Positions 59,486 to 64,000 of a stretch of 64,000 nucleotides of DNA are shown here, piece by piece. A model generated the notes under the pieces. It searched no databases, had not been told where the DNA came from, and saw only the letters and a program-made list of their open reading frames with translations. Source of the stretch: Cavia porcellus (Eukaryota; Chordata; Mammalia; Rodentia; Caviidae). The position numbers were made by a program, and so were the translations under genes. Each line of letters starts with the position of its first letter. The first letter of the stretch is position 1. Where the stretch lies: NCBI RefSeq assembly GCF_034190915.1, contig NW_026947506.1, positions 9,857,501 through 9,921,500 of the forward strand. Reading direction: 5' to 3'.

Positions 59486-60200
59486 GAAAATTAGTGAGGA
59501 AACATAACAGAAAAGACTATAAGGAAAGAATCAGCACTGGAAAAAAAATATTTTATAGTGACAGAGGGACTGGTGTACAAAGAGGAAATTGCAATATCCA
59601 ATCTGTGTGCATCAAATAATGTATCTTATAAACATTCAAAATTTAATTTAACAAAACAAGGAGGAGAAATGAGTAAACCTACAATGTAGGAGGCTAAAAT
59701 GCATCTTTCTCAATACCAGTAATATTACCTAAAATGTCAACATAGTAAGAATATATAAATATTCAGAAAAACTTAACAAGCATGATCCAATAGATGTGCA
59801 TAGAACTGTACATTCAATAACCACAAATACAAAGCTTTTGAAGTGTACATAGAAAATTCACCAAAACTGATGATGTTATGAGCATGAAGTAAGAGTCATC
59901 AAAAAAAGTTAAAATTATTCAAAATATACTCTTTAGCTTTAGTTCATAGAGGATAAGAGAATGATTTTAAATGCATATTTGGAGAAGTACATTTGAAAAT
60001 TATATATTTTAGCTGTCACCTAAATAAGATAGAAAAAATGCATCAGCCTTAAGAATTAAAAGAAGAAAAAAAGAATAAATAAAATAGCAGAATTTCATGA
60101 AGCAAGTAACAAAAAAGCAAATAGAAACACTGAAAAAAGGAAACAACACTTTTTTGATAGATTAATAAGATTGATATGACATAACAAGAATAATAAAGAA
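59486..60200 (+). mobile_element. Old L1M ORF2 fragment, degraded
   Basis: CAAAGAGGAAATTGCAATAT, TGTGTGCATCAAATAATGT, TACTCTTTAGCTTTAGTTCA-like text and AATAAATAAAATAGCAGAAT follow the order of the L1M endonuclease and linker. No usable frame. Confidence 0.6.
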
Positions 60201-60895
60201 CAAACACAGAAATTACTAAGGACCAGAATGAAACACTTGGTACTGACCCTGAGTCCTGCACTATGTTCTTCCATTCCTCCTATTATAAAACCAGGGTTTG
60301 TGAGTCTGGTTCTTTCTGGAAACATGCTTATAATCCACAACATCTGTACATCAAAGTGAATTTCCCCATAGAAATAATGAAAATTCAGATGATTGGTTCC
60401 ACAACCCCAAAATATTCACATAAGAGTGCTTACAATACTGTAATATAAAATAAAATATAAAACAAAATTAACAAATTAACCTGCACTTGCCTCAGAAAAC
60501 CTGGAGTGAGAGAGACAAGAGGGAGGAGGGTTGTGTGTTGTATGACTTTCACTATCACTAACGAAATCACTGTGCTCTCTTGACTCAGTGGAATCATTTT
60601 CTTTTTGTGCAACTTTAACAAAGAACTTACCCAATGACACTTGGTTTTGCCTCCTTTTTAGGATTTCATGGAAATGTGACATTGCATCATTGCTAAACAG
60701 ATTCATTGGTTGCACAGCTGCAACCTAATTGGGGTGGTGTTTAGATTTCTACAAATTTTTGTACCCTTCCCCACATTTTACACATCTCCCTAATCTCCTT
60801 TGCAGTAAGGGATTCCTGCCTGTCTTTTTCTCCTCCCCTGCAGATAAGATCTCCTTCTTAATCTCTTGCTGTTGGGAGAAGATCACCCACAGTCT
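60201..60895. other. No gene recognised
   Basis: Unassigned. Short minus-strand frames here (60430-60715) overlap each other and lack domains. Confidence 0.4.
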
Positions 60896-61062
60896 TGCAG
60901 AGAGAAGGAGAGGAGAGAGAGAAAGGGAGGAAGAGAAGAGGAAAAGAGAAGAGCAAAGAGGAGAGGAGAAGATAGGAGAGGAGAAGAGAGGAGAGGAGGG
61001 GAGGGAGGGGAGGGGAGGGGAGAGGAGGGGAAAGGAGAGCAGAGCAGAAGAGAGGAGAGAAC
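60896..61062. repeat. Long polypurine (GA-rich) tract
   Basis: About 165 bases with only a few pyrimidines, made of GAGGAGA / GGGGAG words. The highly charged (E, R, K) frames across it are composition artefacts. Confidence 0.95.
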
Positions 61063-63092
61063 CATTGGCATAGTTGTGATCCTGTGATATCGGGCATCAT
61101 GCACTACTCCCATTGCAAGACATCACTCATTTATGAAGTTAAAATTTATTAGAAATGTTTGCTCATTTTGTGGAATACTAGTAGAGAAGTTACTTGCAAT
61201 CCAAGGCTTCACTGTACCCATGGCTCTAACAATTTCTCTAGAATAGGAAGTTCGCTTGTAAAACACTCTACAAACAACTCTAACTGGAGCACACCATCTA
61301 TTTCCTATTGGGATCCTCACTGACACGACTCGTTTGTGATTAATCTTTTCTCTCACTTTATCGTTTAATCTTAATTAGCAGAGCCACACTTCCCTCGGTG
61401 ACCTAGCCAGACACAAGAAAGTCATCCCAGGACCCCTCTCTTTTCTTCTCCCTCATTGTAGCTATGGATGAGTCCAGGTGATTCTTGCTCTTAAGCATCA
61501 CTTTTGTTGCTAACCTCTTCCTAACCTATTAATCAGGCCATGCTTTCTTTGCTGAAACCAATGTTGCACACTTTCAGCTGGCATCTTGAGGCTGTTTACT
61601 GTGCCAAGACAGTAAGCTGAAGGGCTGAGAATCCGACACTTCTCTACTGTGCATGCCTCGTACCCTGGAGTGAGGCAGTAAGACTACATGTGGTCCTGAC
61701 TTTAGCAACTTCCAAACCACATGGCCCTCTGGCTTGCGCTAGCCAACACACAGTCTAGTAACATCATCTATGACTTTTCGTGGCATCAAAGCCCATGAAG
61801 ATATGATCCATGCGTGAGTTAGCTCTTGCCAAAAATATATTTTCCAACTATAACCTCGGGGAAGTTCCTCCGTGTGGCACCTCCTCCCAGTTCACAGGCT
61901 TGTACCAGCCGCACTGTCCCTGTATTCCTCCCCTGCCCTGTGCCTCAGGTGCCCCTCGTTATCTCTGGCTCCTGGTGTTCATGCCCACGTCTGGTCCCCT
62001 CCCTCCCCCAAGGAGTTGATTCTAAGAGATACGATATGACGAGGAGGAAGGGGAAAGGTTTCCGTGGTGCTAACTTCTGTCCTTTAGCCGACAGTCTGTC
62101 CTTTACTGGCTTTCACAAAGCAAAGCACTGTATTGTGAGTCGCTGTATGAACAAAGACACTCTTGATCCGTAGAAATGGTGAGGTAATAAACGTGCTAAG
62201 CAGTGACTTGTTATGCAGCAAAAGATAACACAGCCTCTGAATTTAGAAAACTGCTGGTAATCACTTGTGGCCGGGCAGTCCTTCCTCCTGACACCAGGTC
62301 ACTATGTGCAGCCACTAGCACGGTCATCAGAGGACCACGAGTTGTATCTCCATCCACACTCATGCTCATTACATTCCTTTGGGATTTTTTTTCCCTCTAC
62401 CCTCTGAAAATTTTCTTGAAATTTCTTTCACATGACACTGTGATCTTAAATATCTGTATTGGTACCTGCTACCTTCAGTGTGGATTTCAATTGTCTGAAT
62501 CTCAATTTTAGATTACTTAGAATTTTCCCTCACTTCCTCATTTCCTGAGTCATCTCAATTTTTCTTTTTGCTTTCTGAACTTGGGCTTCTTTCATAATGG
62601 TGAGGCGTTCTTTCGAATTTTAGAACAGAATTCTCAGAGGTGTTTGTTACAGTCTGGACCTGGGGATTGGATCACGGGGGAAGGTAGGGCCTGGCTGGAG
62701 ATGGGTGACTGGGGTCATGACCCGGAAGAGAATGGGTCTTGCAGCTCATCCCTTCTGTCTCTGCTTCCTGGCCACCATCACATGGGCACCTTTCCTCCTC
62801 TATGCCCCTGAAAACATGAAACAAAATACACCCGTCCTCCTTTAGATGCTGGAGACTGTGTGTGTGTGACTAAGATAACACTGTATCAGATCTGGTGCTA
62901 ACCTCATCCCCTCGGTCTCCCTTCTCAGTAAGGTGATGATGACCCAGGCAAGTGAGTCACATGAGTTTGAACTCACCTCACACCAAAGGCATCTTGCCCT
63001 CATTATGCTTTCTATTCTTTGACTTTCTTTTTTGTAGTGTTCTTGTCACTGTAGACTACAGTTTACTCTCAAGCAAACAGAGCCACTAGAAT

Positions 63093-63096
<4 letters not shown>
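61063..63096. other. No gene or named repeat recognised
   Basis: The most complex, least repeat-like stretch of the window. Frames such as 61810-62173 and 62203-62511 show no domain, signal peptide or splice-supported structure I can defend. It might hold unique non-coding or regulatory DNA. Confidence 0.4.
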
Positions 63097-63139
<43 letters not shown>

Positions 63140-63153
63140 TGTGTGTGTGTGGT
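63097..63153. repeat. (GT)n microsatellite
   Basis: About 27 GT units with one TT interruption near 63137. Confidence 0.97.
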
Positions 63154-63464
63154 GGGGGTCAATGCACAGGACTGCAGCACAAAAGGTACTGGAGCCAGTG
63201 AGTAAAGACTTCTTGTCAGCCCTGGGACAGACAACTACTGGGACAGACACTACATAGCCCCTTTTGAAGGTCATGATGAGATCAAAATCCATTGCTCTCA
63301 GGGTTTCATCTTCTGATCATTCCATCAGGGGCCCCCTTTTTAGGTGATTCTTTTTCTACCAGGATGAGATAGGAACTAATTTAGCCCCTTGTGTCTTGTA
63401 AATCAAGTAATATGTAAGCTACAGTGAAAATGGATTGGAAATGGTATCCATGTAATTTAACTAA

Positions 63465-63770
63465 AGCTTTTTTTTTATTTAAAGAGAAAAACAAAACTAA
63501 ACGAAGCAAAACAGTAAAAGGCTAGAAGTAATACAGAATTTCAAGAGAAAAAATATACAGTAAGAGTTCACCAGTTAATAGATCACACATTGTCATCTTA
63601 CAAACAGCTGTCCAGATTACAAAATTAAAGCATACAAAGTGGAGATTAATACAGTGAGATTGCAGTCAGTTCTGTTCAATGATCCAAGAAAAACTCAGCA
63701 ATATGGTTCTCTGTCCTACACATTTAAATATATTTGCAGTTATATCCTTTAGATCACTTTCATTCCTCTC
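63465..63770 (-). mobile_element. L1 3' UTR tail, antisense
   Basis: Begins CTTTTTTTTTATTTAAAGAG, the complement of the L1 end CTCTTTAAATAAAA. The following text parallels 33655-33930 (e.g. CAGTGAGATTGCA, TACACATTTAAATATATTTGCA). A 5'-truncated insertion. Confidence 0.82.
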
Positions 63771-63894
63771 TTTTTTACACTAACAATCACACATTTTAGT
63801 TTCCATTACTTCCACAGTTTAAGTTGTATTTGCATCTTTGAAGGCATTTCCTGAAACTCACTTGACTTTGAGTGGCCTCGTTTTTTACTTTGTT

Positions 63895-63972
63895 TCCCAA
63901 GTAATGAGGATCTAAACACAGGGTCTCTTGCATGCAGGACAAATGCTCTACCATTGAGCTACACCCCAGTGC
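63895..63972 (-). mobile_element. tRNA-Ala-type SINE, antisense
   Basis: The complement reads GCACTGGGGTGTAGCTCAAT then GGTAGAGCATTTGTCCTGCA, a tRNA-Ala-like A box, with a worn B box (GTTTAGATCC). It is a different and older subtype from the IDs at 19389 and 49834. Confidence 0.8.
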
Positions 63973-64000
63973 TTAAGGTTTGAGCACAATACTCAGAAGA

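Noticed and set aside
60729..61113. Charged frames over the polypurine tract
   Set aside because: Pure composition artefact of GA repeats.
61810..62511. Frames of 69-115 residues
   Set aside because: Not recognisable; no conserved motif, and the start codons lack context that would support them.

Overview
This window is eukaryotic and mammalian: intron-scale, AT-rich DNA filled with LINE-1 (L1) retrotransposons, tRNA-derived ID/BC1-type SINEs, 7SL-derived B1-type SINEs, a class II (ERVK/IAP-like) endogenous retrovirus with 6-bp target duplications, MaLR-type and other LTR fragments, and old L1M and MER5A-type fossils. The ID and B1 SINEs point to a rodent. I saw no murine-type B2 SINE, so a non-murid rodent is my guess, but the species is not resolved. 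I found no host protein-coding gene, tRNA, rRNA or CRISPR array. Essentially every long open frame is an L1 ORF1 or ORF2 piece.

Layout. 1-3182 holds an old minus-strand L1M fragment with an ID insertion, then copy 1 of a ~1.84-kb tandem duplication. 3183-30436 is one large stack of nested insertions. An outer full-length L1 (about 6.3 kb, flanked by the 13-bp repeat GAAACTGCCTTGG) is split into three pieces (3183-6439, 20149-20910, 28163-30436). It is interrupted by (i) a composite insert at GAAAATGTAA made of a short L1 tail plus a 5'-truncated L1, and (ii) a young full-length L1 (20911-28162, repeat AGAAGACCCCCAAG). The 5'-truncated L1 is itself interrupted by another young L1 (6802-14111, repeat AAGAAATA), by a gutted ERV with two apparently identical 402-bp LTRs (17005-19129, repeat GGTTCT), and by an antisense ID SINE (repeat TAGGCAACCACTT). 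30450-32432 is the displaced end of duplication copy 1 followed by copy 2.

32433-38100 is mostly old: a MER5A-like hAT fossil, then on the minus strand an L1 3' UTR next to an L1 ORF1/5' UTR with no ORF2 between (HAL1-like or deleted), and an antisense B1. 38100-44500 is an older, badly broken full-length L1. 44500-51165 is a mosaic of ancient L1M fragments carrying a B1, a MaLR LTR, an ID with a perfect 13-bp target duplication and a possible solo LTR. 52548-59477 is another near full-length L1 with 8-bp target duplications. 59486-64000 has an old L1 fragment, a long polypurine tract, a GT microsatellite, an antisense L1 tail and an antisense tRNA-derived SINE.

The main biological interest is the transposon archaeology: the nesting gives a relative order of insertions. 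At least three unrelated tandem-monomer 5' UTRs drive related L1 bodies. One young L1 carries a ~640-bp CpG-rich leader that is not monomeric. The ERV looks very recent because its LTRs show no difference. None of the L1s is intact, but the two young ones are disabled by only a few single-base lesions each.
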